From the NCBI GenBank assembly GCA_001600415.1, contig BCJX01000015.1:65382-129381 (forward strand): a stretch of DNA of 64,000 bases. The letters run 5' to 3'. A program made the position numbers and the translations under genes. Origin of the DNA: Pascua guehoae. Lineage: Eukaryota; Basidiomycota; Tremellomycetes; Trichosporonales; Trichosporonaceae. Below, one piece after another: positions 24,300-36,820 of the stretch (position 1 is its first letter; each line of letters opens with the position of its first letter). Under the pieces are notes generated by a model, which saw only the letters and a program-made list of their open reading frames with translations, was not told the origin of the DNA and ran no database searches.

Positions 24300-27200
24300 C
24301 GTTGCACACGTGCTCGTCACCGCCAACGTTGCCTCAAGGTTGAAGAGTGATAATGTGGAAAGAGATAGAAAAGAGGTGAGGTGTGAACAGCGCCCGTGTA
24401 TGGCAGAATGGTGTGCTGGTACGGAATCGAGCAACCTCCAGGATTGTCGATTAGCTCAAGCCCCCAAGCCTCAACGTAACTATGTTTTCAATCAAAGGCA
24501 TCAATACCCTTACCGCCCATCAATCCGCGCCCAGCACTAGGCTCCCACCCCACCACCCAACATCCATGCTGATGCCAGAGGTTTGGAGCTTTCAGCGACT
24601 GGGGCTCGGGGTACGTACCGGTGGCGACTGCCTCCTGACTGGCCACAGGGTTGCTTGACCCAAAGCCTCGGATATTTTGCCTTGGGCAAAAACGTCCCAT
24701 GGTATGGGTGTGGCGCAAACGCATTGACAGCCGCACAACCTTCTGGCCTTCTGGCCTTTCTGGAGGGCCACTGGGCTCTTTGAGCGGTTCTTTCCGTGGT
24801 CGTTCCTGGGCCTGGAACGGGAGTTGCCATGTTTATCAAAATAGGCACAATGGGGTACAGGGGCATTCAGGGTTTTCACACCCCGGTCCAGGTAGCATGG
24901 TAGCTTGGTAGCAGGCTCAACCCCCCTCAAGATGTGCGTGCAGGGAACAGAAAAGACTAATTCAAATACAAAGCCATGTACGGTACAAAGAGAGTTTATT
25001 CAACATTTTTCTCACCTTGAAATTCATCCAAAAGGCGCTCAGTTTGCCTTATTCTATCCTCTACCCTCAGGGTTGAATGGGATCTCCCTGGATTATTTCA
25101 AGGGCATCTAGTGGACGTGGGAGGACGGGCATTTTTCTTGAGAGAGGCTAGTGTGGTGTCTGCAAGTCATGTGGTAATGCGGGCAGCGCGTCAAGGGAAC
25201 GGTCGCGGCTTCGGGAGCACCATTATTCAAGCACCGTGCGGCCTTGCCGTACCTTCTTGGCATGGAGGCACATGCGGCACCCGGACGTACCTAGGCACAG
25301 ATGTGCCTTGCAAGCCTAACGACTGCCAGCCTGCCACTCCACTTGCTAGCCTCCGTCGCACCCCACTTGGTAACCTGGGTCGTGCCACGAGTCAGCTGCC
25401 AACTCGCAAGGCATGCATGGCAACATGAGATCAAAATGGGGTGGTGGGGCAGCCCAGGTATGGACGATAACTTTAGGCGTGCATCATGTGTAAACTTGGA
25501 CGAAGGCGGACCCGACTGTTCTCAGCGGCTCGCCGTCACCAACAAAATGACGCGTAGGCGCAGATGTTGGCCGTAGTGTGTAGAGCAATCTCGCGCGTAG
25601 CAGACCGAGTCATGTCTGCCTTGGCTCTCCAAGTGTGTCCCAAGAAGCCAAGTGGTCCCAAGTGATACTCCCACAGGCAGGAGATGCGTTACATTTGGTT
25701 GTGTGGCCGACTGGCAACTGTCGCATCTGACAGAATGCAGTGGTAATATTTGCGTAGTTGTTTGGACATGTGGTTGCCATGACACCGAAACGGGCCGGCG
25801 GGATGGAAGCTTCAAGGTGACAACAGTTGAGTGTTTGACTTGGCTCAACGTTGAAGACGTGGGAGTGTTACGTCACAGCATCCTCTCCTGGGGGTCGATG
25901 GAACGTCCATCTGCCTTTAAACTTTAGCTCGGGTCCAAAGCCACCCAAACCATTTGGACTTGTTCGGGTGTTTAAACGACACGCACGCCCCTTATCAGAC
26001 TTTGCTGTTGTGGTTGGCTGTTGCGAGTTGGACAACTACTTCACACTGCTGCAACTGCATCTCCTGACGCAAGTTCTCAATTGGAGTACAGCATCGTTGT
26101 ACATTGTCTTTCTTCTGCAACGCACATCGACATTTGGCAGGCCAGTCGGCTCCCAGGCACACGCGTCACCCGCGTCGACGCGTCGCGCGTCGCAAACTCT
26201 CCAATGGTGCACGAGGAACATGGAATTCCGGTCCCGAGTATCCAACAGTCCGAACAACGTAGAGTGACCAAAAAGACCAGAGAAGTGTAACCTTGCTTAA
26301 AACTCACCATCCGCGCTGTATAAAGGGAGGACACCACCCTCTAAAGAAGTCGGCGAGGATCGATGATGAAGGCTGAGCATACGAGGAATGGGCGGAGTGA
26401 GTATTTGAGCAGCAGCCTATTCAAATGGTGCTTATTAACTTGAACACAAGCAGGTGCGTGCGGTGCGACACTGTGGATTGACCCACGCATTCCTTGTAAG
26501 CGTGATTCCGGGTATGGGGTTAGAAGACGCAGCTCTGACGAGCTGGCAGGTTCGAGACATGAGACGAGGCTGACTCGAGGGCATGGTGTGGTGTGGACTC
26601 GAAACATTGTGGAGGCGTGTCTGAGCCGCGAGCCGCGAGCTCGCCTCGCGGCAGCAGTGTACTGTAACAGCTGTTTCCAAATTCTGGCCAGATCCGTGGG
26701 CGGTGCTCGCCTACCATGCCGTGTTCACATGGCTGATGCCGAGGACCGAGCGCAGTGGCGTCGACGGATTACCCCTGGGATGTGAGGATGGCGTCGTGGC
26801 TTGCGGTTTCGAGTCTGGGCATCATGGCAGGCATCAAGCAGCGTATGGCGCGTCGCGCCCCCATCGGTGCCGCCCTCATCGGTCGGGTGATCAGTGCGTC
26901 AGTGCGCAACTCGCATCAGTGGGCGTACTGTAGACGGCGTGTTTCTTTCTTGTCATTCCTTTATTACCACTACTTGGAGATTCACACACCTCACCACCAA
27001 CCCACTCTAGCCTGCCCCATCTCACCCCCGCGCGTTTCGGCTTCGGTTCCTTTCCCCCCACTGCTTGGCCAACCCGACCGAGCTCCGCCAGGCGCAACAA
27101 GACGCCATCCTTTAGCGGCGTGGAAGAGAGCTGGACGAGCATGGCCACGACGCTCGCAACAACTGCATTTGTCAACGTGCGTGTCGCCAAGAGCAAGGCG

Positions 27201-28151
27201 TGAGGAGAGGGCGCGTTGAGTGTGCTAACCTTTAGCGACAGGCATCAGCGTTGTATCCTTTCAACTAGCCCCCCTGTACCTTGCGAAACCCGAGGTGTGA
27301 GACCTCCAGCAGTAGTCGCGCAGTGCGCGTTGTCTGCCTAGTGGTTTGTTATTGGTGTGAGTCTGGTTTCGGTGGGGCGGTCTTTACTTGACAACGGGGT
27401 CTCTAGTGGCGCGGTGGTGGAGGGACAACAACCGAGCGGCATCTTGCCATCTTGTTGCTTTGCAGCTGGCAACAACTAGCAGCTAGAGTGCACACTCGGA
27501 TGGCCCATGCTCGGGGTAAAGAGCCCCACATGACCAGCGCATGCGCAGCTCAAGCGCAGCGTGCACGACGCGCAGCATGCAGCACACACGCAATCGAAAG
27601 GGCCATCTGGCATGTGGGTCATCGTCCAGTGGCCGGTAGACACGGGGTGCGCGGAGTGCATCGGGGGGGGGGGNGCGGGGGGGACCTTCCCTCGTCTGGT
27701 CGGCGGGTCGTTCGGCACAGTCTGTTGCAGACGGCAGATCGGCATCGGCTTGTCAACCCCCACTCGCCGTTTCTGTCTTTTCTCAATCTTCCTTCCTTCC
27801 TCCCTTCCCTCTGTCCTTTCCTTTCTTTACATTTCATCCTTTCTCTCTTTCACTCTCCTTCTCTCTCTCTCACTCTCACCATTTCATCCCCCCATTGTTC
27901 ACTCCTTCCTGTCTCCCTTCCTTCTTTCATCCCCATCTCAACTGCTTTGACAGTGTTCACCCACCCACCCACCCACCCACCCACCCATCTCTGCCAAACG
28001 CTCTGTTCATCGTCAACAACAACACCCGTGCTCATACTTGTCCCAGTCTCCTTTCTTCCCTTGATACGATCCAGACAACCTGCATCCAAGCACGTCAACC
28101 TCGACGCCCCGCATGTGATTTCTTCCAAACAAAGGTGAATTCATCCGCTCC
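24300..28151. other. Gene-poor region with pyrimidine-rich promoter tract
   Basis: No gene is confidently supported over 3.85 kb. It includes one ambiguous base at 27674 inside a G run, and a strongly C/T-rich tract at about 27770-28010 just upstream of the RRM gene that is likely promoter or 5' UTR. A possible two-exon micro-ORF at 27141-27268 is treated as a finding, not as a gene. Confidence 0.4.
27958..27987. repeat. CCCA tetranucleotide microsatellite
   Basis: About seven tandem CCCA units lie in the pyrimidine-rich leader upstream of the RRM gene. Confidence 0.85.
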
Positions 28152-31100
28152 ATGCCGCCATCCATCACACCCATTGCTTCCTCCAATCCTCTCCTACCTG
28201 TTTCGTTCGTCGACATGCACTCACCACCACCAGACATGTCAACTCTCCACGAACCCCCTGTTCCGTACACAGCTCGGGACAGCACGCCCACATCCAACAT
28301 GTCGACACCAGTGTCACTCCCCAATCTGCTCCCCACGGCTCCACCCCGCCAAGACACCCCCAGCTCCGATGCAACTGATGACAACTCGAGCCCCGCACCG
28401 TTAACCCCCACCGCTCCTCCCTTTGTCCCCCAACAAAACAACAGCGCGCGGCCGCCCGACACCATCCCGGAACCCCCGCAGGGCTACCCTCCTCTGGGAG
28501 TGGCAACGACGTCAACCTGGCCCGATGGAAGTGTTATGCCGCTGCCACCGCAGCCATTCCCCACGTTTCCTCCTCCCCCTTGGGCAGAGGCGCAGCCCCT
28601 TCCTCCTCCAGTCTGCCTTCCCCCAGGCCAGTCAATGCCTCCCTTCCCTCCTATGGGCCCCACCTCGACCTTCCCTGCAATGGGTCCAGCTTCTGCACTC
28701 GAGTTCATTCCTGGGCCGCCTGTCCCACCCGTACCTCCTCCCACGCAAGGCCTCCCCCGACCCCACCCCTATGTCGTGAGTATCCTTCCCTTGTACTGTG
28801 TGCAATAGCTGACACGCTGACATCACCTCAGCAAAACGCCGTTCTGTACCTCAGTCAAGTGCCCCGTACTATTAAAGTTTCCGACATTGCAGAGGTCTTG
28901 ACTCGTCAAGGCATCTGCCCTACTGCCATCAACCTCTTCGTTCCTCGGCCGCCGACGGAGCGACTTTGGCCTGACGCGTACTATGAGTGGATGCCACTGA
29001 ATGGTGTGTTGAACACGTAAAGGTGGTATGCTGACACTGGATAGGCACTTTGGAGTTTGGTTCAGTCACGGATGGTGAGCTACCCACGATCGCAATCGCT
29101 GACATTCTAGCGGAAAAGGGCCTGGCAATCTTGTCGTCTCATCCTTACCTCGTGGGCCACCTCAACGTCCTCGTGTCTCCCTATCCTCCCCCCAACAGCT
29201 ACCCCGTGCCTCCCGCACCGTCTGCTCCGCGCTTCATTCGCCCCATGAGGTGGACACAGCCTGTGGACACTCACGCAATGATCTGTGGGGGACAGGTATG
29301 GGACGCGATCCGGCCCTGGGGGTCTATTCGAACCGTCACCCTCTTCATCGAGACGGAACACGAGGGCAAGGGTGAGATTCGATGGCGCGCAACAGTCGAG
29401 TTTTGGTACGAAGACGAAGCCCTCATGTTTGAGAACAACTTTGCACGCACAAACACCATCATGGGCTGGGAAGTGTGAGTAACCAGAGAGTCCCACGTTC
29501 TGGCTGACGGCAGCGACGTTCGACGTGACCCCTCGTACATTGCAATGGGACCCCTTCCATTCCCGCAACACCCGCCTCTTCCCTTCCCTCCATTTGGGGC
29601 ATCGGCAATGGACATGGCACCTTCGTTTATGTCGCCCATGGCACTGCCGCCAATGAGCGCTTTTCCGTCTCCCCCGCCTCCCATGGAACAGGGCGTCCCA
29701 TCGCCGACGGATGTTCATCCTGCGCCGCTTGCTCCACCAGCTGGCATGTATTCGGCGCCGCCTGCAGTACCTTCTGCGCCACAGCCGCCCTCCATGTCGC
29801 CGTCCATGCCGCACCCGATGCTGCCTATGCCTCACGGTTTCCCGCCACATGGTTTCCCATTCAGCCCCCAAGCGGTGCCCCCTATGCTGCCCATCTACCC
29901 CGACAACATGTCCCAAATGGCTCCTCCGCCGTTCATGTACCATGGGAATGTTCCAATGATGGTCTCGATGGGCATGCCTCCGCCCTCTCCGGCTTCACCA
30001 GCGCCCCCGCTTCCGCCCCCGGACTCTTCCAGCCCACGAGGCGCCAGCTATCCTCTAGGGGACAACTTGAATGGACTCGCTGGAGTCCCCCACCCCGGAC
30101 CGTTCGCGCCAGGATCGGGACAGCCCTTGCCTCCCGCTACGGCGACCAGTGTGGCTGCTGTTCCTCCTCTTTCGCCTCCACCCGCGAACACCACCTTTGT
30201 GGCCCCATGGGCAACACACAGCAAAGCAGCATATCTGCCGCTGTCCCCTCCATACATGTCCCACGAGCCACTCCCCCCCCAGCAACAGACTGGCTTCAAG
30301 CGCGGTGGTGTCAAGGACACGAGCAACGGGGCTCGACGTGGCGGCCGCAAGTCGAAGGCCACCTGGAGGCTTGTTCCCGGCGGCATCGTCTCCGAGGACG
30401 GCACCGTTATCCAGCATGAGCCTGGACGGCACATCTACCCTGCACCTGTTCATGGGCCTGGATCCTTCAGCTCGTCTGGTCTCGTCGATTATTGCAACTT
30501 GATTGTCAAGGTGCGTGGTGTAACTCAGGAGGATTGGGCTGACCAAATAGCATCTCGACGCCGACATTACCGGCCCGTACCTCGGCCACCTCTTTGGCAT
30601 GTACGGCCGCGTTGCCAACTCCCGTGTTATGCGTGACCAGATGGGCCGGTCGCGCGGGTTTGGCTTTGTCTCATTCCTCACTCCAGAGGAAGGTTAGTGT
30701 TGTGTTCTGCAGTCGAGTGAGTGCTAATGTCTAGCTGGGGTTGCTATCAAGTGCATGAACGGGAAGCGCTTGGGCAGCAACATTCTCCATGTCAGCTACC
30801 ACGAGCCCCGTTGCCCACCCGACTTTCTCGCTCTCCCCCACAAGCCGCCCAAGCCGCGCAAGCAGCAGCGCCACAGCCGTATGCCCATTCCCAGCCAGAT
30901 GTTCAAGGTCACCCTCGACGTGACGCCCGAAGTCACACCGACGCCCGAGGCGACACCAGTCCAGACACCCAAGGACATGCCCGACGACTCAGAGGAAAAC
31001 AACGTTGCTCCAGGTGACAATTCCGTCAAGCAGCCAGAGTCTGAGATCAAGACCATGAACGATGTTGTGACCGAGGTTCAAGAGGTCCCAGTGCCGCTCG

Positions 31101-31614
31101 CCAAAGCAGAGGCGGCCCCCCCAACGGCTCATGCAACCGACGATATGGCTGTTGGTGGCCCACCGGTTGAACGCTCGATTCCCACTCCGCGTCAGCCGCA
31201 GCCTGACCCGACACTTGCGTCCCTCGCGTCAATGCGCCCCAAGGCGGCCCTCGAGGCGATTCTTAATGGCAGCACAGCCTTCCGCGGGCGCCTGTCCAGT
31301 CTCCGGCGGATGGGTGACCCCATGCATGTCCGGCCAGGCAAGGTTGACCTGACCCGCCATGTAACAAGACTTGTTGACGTGAGTCAGCTACGGCGGCCCT
31401 ACTTCTCGCTTAGCTGACCACCAGCCATCGGCAGTTGGGGGAAGCAGGAGTCAGACGATGCAGCGTGTGCGCGAGTTCGTCAACGGCCTTGACGCCGATG
31501 ACGAGCGCGCCCTCGTGCGACTGTGAGTGGAGTCGATACGGCTCACAGTGTGGCGCTGACCACAGCCTCATGTACCCGGCCGTGGTCAATGCAATGGTCC
31601 TCCACGGCCAGTAG
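28152..31614 (+). CDS. Large RRM-domain RNA-binding protein with Pro/Met-rich linker
   Basis: Eight exons, 28152-28775, 28832-29003, 29045-29474, 29514-30510, 30551-30692, 30735-31378, 31425-31522 and 31566-31614, give 1051 aa. All seven introns are 39-56 nt with CTAAC/CTGAC-type branch sites. Residues 1-208 are Pro-rich and disordered. Residues ~209-405 contain two divergent RRM-like folds (AVLYLSQVPRTIKVSDIAEV; AMICGGQVWDAIRPWGSIR). Residues ~410-720 are a Pro/Met-rich linker. A canonical RRM at ~735-815 has RNP2 LIVKHL and RNP1 RGFGFVSF. After an acidic segment the C-terminus has a short helical block (MQRVREFVNGLDADDERALV). It likely binds mRNA and may condense through the linker. I cannot match it to a named yeast protein. 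Confidence 0.85.
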
Positions 31615-31947
31615 TGTGTATAGCTAGACTCAAAGACTCTCTCCCGCCTCTCGATTTTTTCCCCAACGCTTGCGCCGACCTTGAGTGACCTCGCGACGAT
31701 GCGTCGCATCCTGATTCAGTGATTCCATACTGCGCCGCCCTTGGTAGTCGTTTCTCTGCGCACCCTGTGTTTTCTGTGCCTCCAATACCTCGCATCCGCC
31801 ACCATGCATGTGATACGTCGCGTCTGCCCTGCACCATCCGATACCAATCACAAGCTACATCGTGCCGCTACATCGTCGTCCAGACTAACGCTTGTCATCC
31901 CCATCCCGTCTTCTCCGCCTCCTTACACTCTTCTACACGGTCTATCT
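31615..31947. other. Convergent 3' intergenic region
   Basis: Short spacer between the tail-to-tail RRM and Q/N-rich genes. It must hold both terminators, and no other feature is seen. Confidence 0.5.
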
Positions 31948-32355
31948 CTATCCCGAAAAGCCAGGCCCATCCCACATCTGGCCCCCAATCATCGGCCCCC
32001 CTCCCTGCCCCTGCATCCCCATGAGGCTGAGCGGGTTGATGCCCTGCGGCGGCTGCATCAACAATGCGGGATTGAGTCCGCCTCCGCCCATCCCCTCGGC
32101 GCTGCCCAGCGCGAGCGCCTGCGCCTGGACCTGCGCCTGAGCCTGAGCCTGCGCCTGGCGCTGCTGGTCATGACTGAGCATCTGCGGCGGGTACGGCCCC
32201 TGCCCCTGCCCCTGCTGGGACGGGGGCCGGTTCGGTGGGCTCATGTGTCGGTTCTGGTTTGGGTTCTGGTTTGGGCCGTGGTTCGAGTTGGGCCGGTTTG
32301 GCGTTTGCGGCCGCTGCGAGTGTCCCCCCTGACCCGGGCCGTGTTGGGGTTGAGC

Positions 32356-32395
<40 letters not shown>

Positions 32396-33923
32396 CCCTG
32401 GTTTTGGAGCTGGTTCTGGCTCGGCTGGCGGCGGGGACTAGGCTGCCTCGGACTGGGCGGGACGGGCGACGCGCCGGGCGGCGCGGGTGTCGAGGACGCA
32501 GCCGACGCCGCGTCCCCGTTGGGAGTCCCGTTTGGCCGCCGGTCAGCCGTCGTCGGGCGGTCGCCTGTGCTCGGCCGGTCTTTGGGGTTGGCTGGGTTTG
32601 CAGCCGAGCTGGCATTGGCGGCCGCGTTGGCGCTGGTCGCCGTGTCTTTGTCCTTGTCCTTGTCCTCCTTGACTTGGCGCTCGGGAATGTCGGGCGGGGG
32701 CCGGCCTTGCGTGTAGTGTGCGTCTGAGGCGCGGTCAAAGTGCATCTGCTGCGTGTTGTAGTCGAACTGCGGACCACGGGCGGCTCGGGCTTGGATGAGG
32801 AGGTGGTTCCTGTTGTTAGCGGGGGACAGGGACAATGTGCTCGAGGGAGAGGAGGGTGAGGGGCGACAATAAGGGAGGGGGAAAAGAATGAAGGAAGGCG
32901 ATGGCGAGAGGGGGGATGGATGAGAGACGGCTGATGACTGCCAACAGAGAGGCGTCGAGGTACAGAAGACTGATGATGGAAGGGAAATGATGGCAGGTGA
33001 AGGTGAGAGGCGCCAAAAAGTCCTCTTAAGAGAGAGGGAGATGAGACCAAGGACAAAGACAGAATGGTTGCCAACATCCCGTGGGGTCACCAGCCAGGAC
33101 TCCAGCACATGTGCTAGTCCCCGTTCAACTCGTGCGAACGACATGATGGCAACAACCGCACGCGTACGCACCAATAGCTCGCCGAGCTCTCAATATCAGA
33201 CTTTTCGCTGTCAGTAAGCGGCGCCGGACTGTCCTTTGCACGCGTATGAGGCGTGTGGGGATGTGGTGTGTGAACGACGGGCGACGGCGCGGGCGACGCG
33301 CCGTCCTCGGTCTTGACTCTGGGCGTGGACGAGCGCGCGCGGGCGAGAGACACGAGTCGCTGGCGCCAGTAGACCTGTGCGAGCGGGGTGGCCGCCGTGT
33401 GGAGTCGGGGACGTTTCGGTGTGCGCTCTGCATCGTCGGCGTCGTCGGCGTCGGGGGGTGGTCCAGATGGGTCGGAATCAGCAGTGAGGAGGGACAGCGC
33501 GTCATCGTCGGGGAGCGTGAGGGGTGGGAGAGTGGGGCGGGACGACGAGGCCGAGGGCGCCGAGGTCGAAGAGGGCTGGGACGTAGACGTTGATGGGTCG
33601 GCTTCGTCGCCCTCGCTGCGGGAACCTGAAGCGCGCGAAGCTCCAGAGGCAGAGGCAACACGCGCAGCCTCGGCATCGTCCTCATCAGCCAGCGCGGTGA
33701 GGTGGGCGAGGTACTCGTCGCGCTGGGACGGGAGGAGAAAGCTCTCAATGTCAAACGCGTGCCCGCGCGAGTGGGCTATTTGCTGCGCCATGAGGAGGAC
33801 TTCGAGAGTGGGCGGTTCAGACTGCGATTGTGACTTGTTACCACTGCCAGATCCCGAGTCTACGCTCCCTGGGGGTGGGAGGTAGAGCGTTGTCGTGCGC
33901 GCGCGCCGGCGACTGCGTGGCAT
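31948..33923 (-). CDS. Q/N-rich low-complexity protein, possibly nuclear
   Basis: Two exons, 33923-33172 and 32809-31948, encode 537 aa. The 362-nt intron has a GTGCGT donor and a GCTAACAACAG acceptor, and joining restores a conserved-looking block, ESSASYWNHLLIQARAARGP, followed by QFDYNTQQMHFDRASDAHY. The start at 33923 (MPRSRRRARTTTLYLPPPG) is the first ATG before the folded-looking segment TLEVLLMAQQIAHSRGHAFD. The middle is Asp/Ser/Pro-rich with PKRPRL, a possible nuclear signal. The C-terminal 250 residues are low complexity: a run of alternating N and Q encoded by TTCTGG hexanucleotides (about 32360-32410), then Q/G/P/M-rich sequence. A chromatin or transcription adaptor is possible, but the family was not identified. 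Confidence 0.7.
32358..32412. repeat. In-frame hexanucleotide repeat coding (Gln-Asn)n
   Basis: Tandem TTCTGG units on the plus strand encode alternating Asn and Gln codons in the minus-strand gene. As a multiple of three, it can vary in length without breaking the frame. Confidence 0.8.
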
Positions 33924-34648
33924 CGTGGGCAGGATGGGGACGTCGGTAACGGATGAGGGAGGGGAGGGGCGCAACTTGCGCGAACGGCACAGCGGGCGCG
34001 CGGGCGTGAAGCAGGGCACGTGGGACGAGCGTGGTGCAGAGACTCGTAGTGCGCGGGGTGCTAGCTGAACATGTACCCGAACAGCTGCGTGCGACCGACC
34101 GACCGACCGATTCGCGGACAAGACGATGATCCACGGCCGCCAGGGAACGGATGGACGAGTGAGCGGGAAGGACGGCGGGGGGGATCCGAGCCAGTCGATC
34201 CAGTGTATGGGCCGTGTGCGCCTGCCTGCTTGTGGGGGTGAGTGTGTGCGTGATTCTATCTCCGAGGCCGGGGTCGGATGCTCGAAGGAGTGTCTTGGAT
34301 GTTATTGTGAGTGTGGATGGAGGGTGTGTTGGACGACGAAGTAGAGTAGCAAGGTCGCCGATCGGCCCGGTCGTCTGCCGTCTGCCACTCGGCCATGCGC
34401 ACAAGTGAGTGAGCCTGATAACACTTCACCAACCCGGAACAACAACCAGCCTGCAGCCCACCCTTACGGGTAATTCATTATCAGGCTCATTCCACGTGGT
34501 AATGCAACCTCCACCGCCGCGCTTCCCCTGGCCGCGCATTGCGTTTGAGCACCGTAAAGTGCGACAATAATGCACCCATGTGCGTCTACTTCCACAAACC
34601 CCATCTCAACACCCAAAACCCTGCTCGATCCCACTCTGCAGCGCCGCC
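33924..34648. promoter_or_regulatory. Divergent promoter region, Q/N-rich gene and MID1
   Basis: 725 bp between two head-to-head start codons. It contains a CGAC tetranucleotide run near 34089-34110. No conserved TATA element can be called with confidence. Confidence 0.4.
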
Positions 34649-36820
34649 ATGGCCATGCCGATAGATACGAGCCGATACCGCCCACCACGACTGCTGTCAC
34701 TGCTCGTGCTGGTGCTCGCGTTCTTAGCCGTACTCGCACCGCTGGGAGCTGCACAGGAGGGAGACGACGTCGGCGACCCGAACGCTGGTGATGGAAATAC
34801 GGGCGACGGTAGCGGAGAATGGGACGGTGGCGGGGAATGGGACGGCACTGGCGGCGGCGATACTGGGACCGACGATTCCCCAGACGAGAATACGGGCGAC
34901 GGCACTAACCAGGACGCCCCAGCTGAGGACCCAAACCCAGAGGGTGCTTCCAGCTCGACCCCCAGCGAAACGGCTCCGATGAGCAGCACCACATCTCCTC
35001 CCACCTCTACCTCTCGCTCTGCCTCAGCGTCTGCCTCGGCCTCGGCCTCGGTCACGCGTACTGCATGGGCAATCGCACAGACCATCAAGGTGCCGTCCGC
35101 GTCGATCGGGGCCGACAACGCCGTCATCCCTCTCCCGCCGCTTAACCGGACGCACCCCGCGATCCTTGTTGTCCTCCCGTCGTTTTCGGCAGTCAAGCTC
35201 GTCCTCAATGTGGCGAGGCAGGACGCCGTGGGCACGGCAGATGACGGGGGCAAGCTCCGAACATTCGTGACCACAGCTTCAGGGGATTCATACTTTGACT
35301 TTTCGTCCTCACTCCATGTCGACCCGGCGTCGGGCGGTACAGGCCACCTGGGGTGGTGGAACATTCGCGGTGGAAACGGCGGCGACGGCTATACGTGGGA
35401 CCTGGCGTGGGACCGCGGGTTTGCCAACTGGACGCATGGCGTCGAGCTGCGAAATACACCACAAGGGCGCCAGTGGAACTTTACAGGTTCGGCAGACGTC
35501 ACGCCGCACGTCCTCGTCGCGCGCGGGTTGCAGAACGACATGACCTTGGCCAACTTTAGTTCACCGGGCAATCTGCTCATCAACATTATTGCGACCAGTA
35601 TCGACAGAGCCAGTGAGTTGGGCTGTTTTTTCCTGGATCTGACAACTCTCAGCGTCCGTCGTCACGACACCAGGAATATCGAAAAGCCCGCTCTTGGGGG
35701 ATACGACTGCGACGTCGGCGCTCATCTTCTCGCCACTACTATACTCTGCGCCGCTCGCCCAGCCCAAGTACCCAAATTACACACTTCCCGGCGCCGAGCT
35801 CGACCCTGTGGCGTGGTCCGACGTCGGATTGGGCTCAAATACCACTGATGTGCACAACTTTTACTACAACCTCTCGCTCGCCGTCGTTCCTACAGACTCG
35901 TTTAATGTCGGCCTCGTGAACAGCGTATACGCCATTGCGAGCGCGTGGGACGCTGCTCGTGCCACGGAAACCAACCCCGATGGCATCACACTCAGCACAA
36001 ACGTCACACAGTGGACGTCGGTCGGAGGCAAAGAAGGGTACCGGCAACTCTGGGTCGTGGACGGTCTCAAACCTGGAACAAATTACACGGCGTGGTGGTT
36101 CAATCTCGACCAGGGGATGATGACCACTCCAATATGGTTGGCCACAAAAGAGGGTGAGTGGCAACCTCAGCCTTGGCCAGTATGGCCAACGATGGAGACC
36201 GACTCTTGTGCGCGCGACACCAACAATCGCTGACTTCAGACGGCTTCCCATGCCCACTCGTCCTCCCGACCAACCTCTGTCCCGGAGTCGCCTACGCCTC
36301 CCCGGTCTCAGCTGATGGTGGCACCGTCTCGACCATCCCCGACGAATTCGCCAACGTCCTCGCGGCCAACCTCGAGGCGTTCCAGACATCGCTCCTCTCC
36401 ACCGCCTGCGGCCGCGACCGGTACTCGTACGCTGTTACCTGTCTCGACTGCTACATGGCCTACCGCGACTGGCTGTGCCGTATCGTTCTCCCCCAATGCT
36501 CGTCGACGACATCGTTTACCGCCGTCTCGCCTCACGGTCCCGGGTCACCAATCACAAAATCCCGGTCCGCCGACTCGCCACGCAACGCCAACCTCCCAAG
36601 CTATCCCTACGACTACACCGAGCTCATGCCCTGCCTCGCGTCGTGCTCGAATGTCGACCGCAAGTGCCCCGCCTCGCTCGGGTTCATCTGCCCCCATCGC
36701 AGCTTCAACGCCAATGAGTCGTATGCGTACGTGGGCAACGACGACAAGCAGGGTGATGGGTCACCGGATAATGATTGGCCCGCGCTCGACGTCTGGGGGA
36801 ATAGATGGTGCAATGGGTAG
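34649..36820 (+). CDS. MID1: Mid1 stretch-activated Ca2+ channel subunit
   Basis: Exons 34649-35612, 35653-36153 and 36240-36820 encode 681 aa, with introns of 40 and 86 nt. The start at 34649 has a good context (GCCGCCATGG). A signal peptide is evident (LLSLLVLVLAFLAVLAPLGA, then AQ). It is followed by a Gly/Asp-rich and Ser-rich segment (~residues 35-130, including an alternating Ser-Ala run) and then a large extracellular region with several N-glycosylation sequons such as NRTH, NFTG, NLSL and NYTA. The C-terminal Cys-rich block is diagnostic of Mid1: TCLDCYMAYRDWLCRIVLPQ and CLASCSNVDRKCPASLGFIC. With Cch1 it forms the high-affinity calcium influx system of the plasma membrane. Length is above yeast Mid1 (548 aa), mainly from the N-terminal low-complexity insert. 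Confidence 0.93.

Noticed and set aside
27958..27987. Regular CCCA repeat as a possible CRISPR-like array
   Set aside because: It is a plain tetranucleotide microsatellite without spacers, in a eukaryotic genome.
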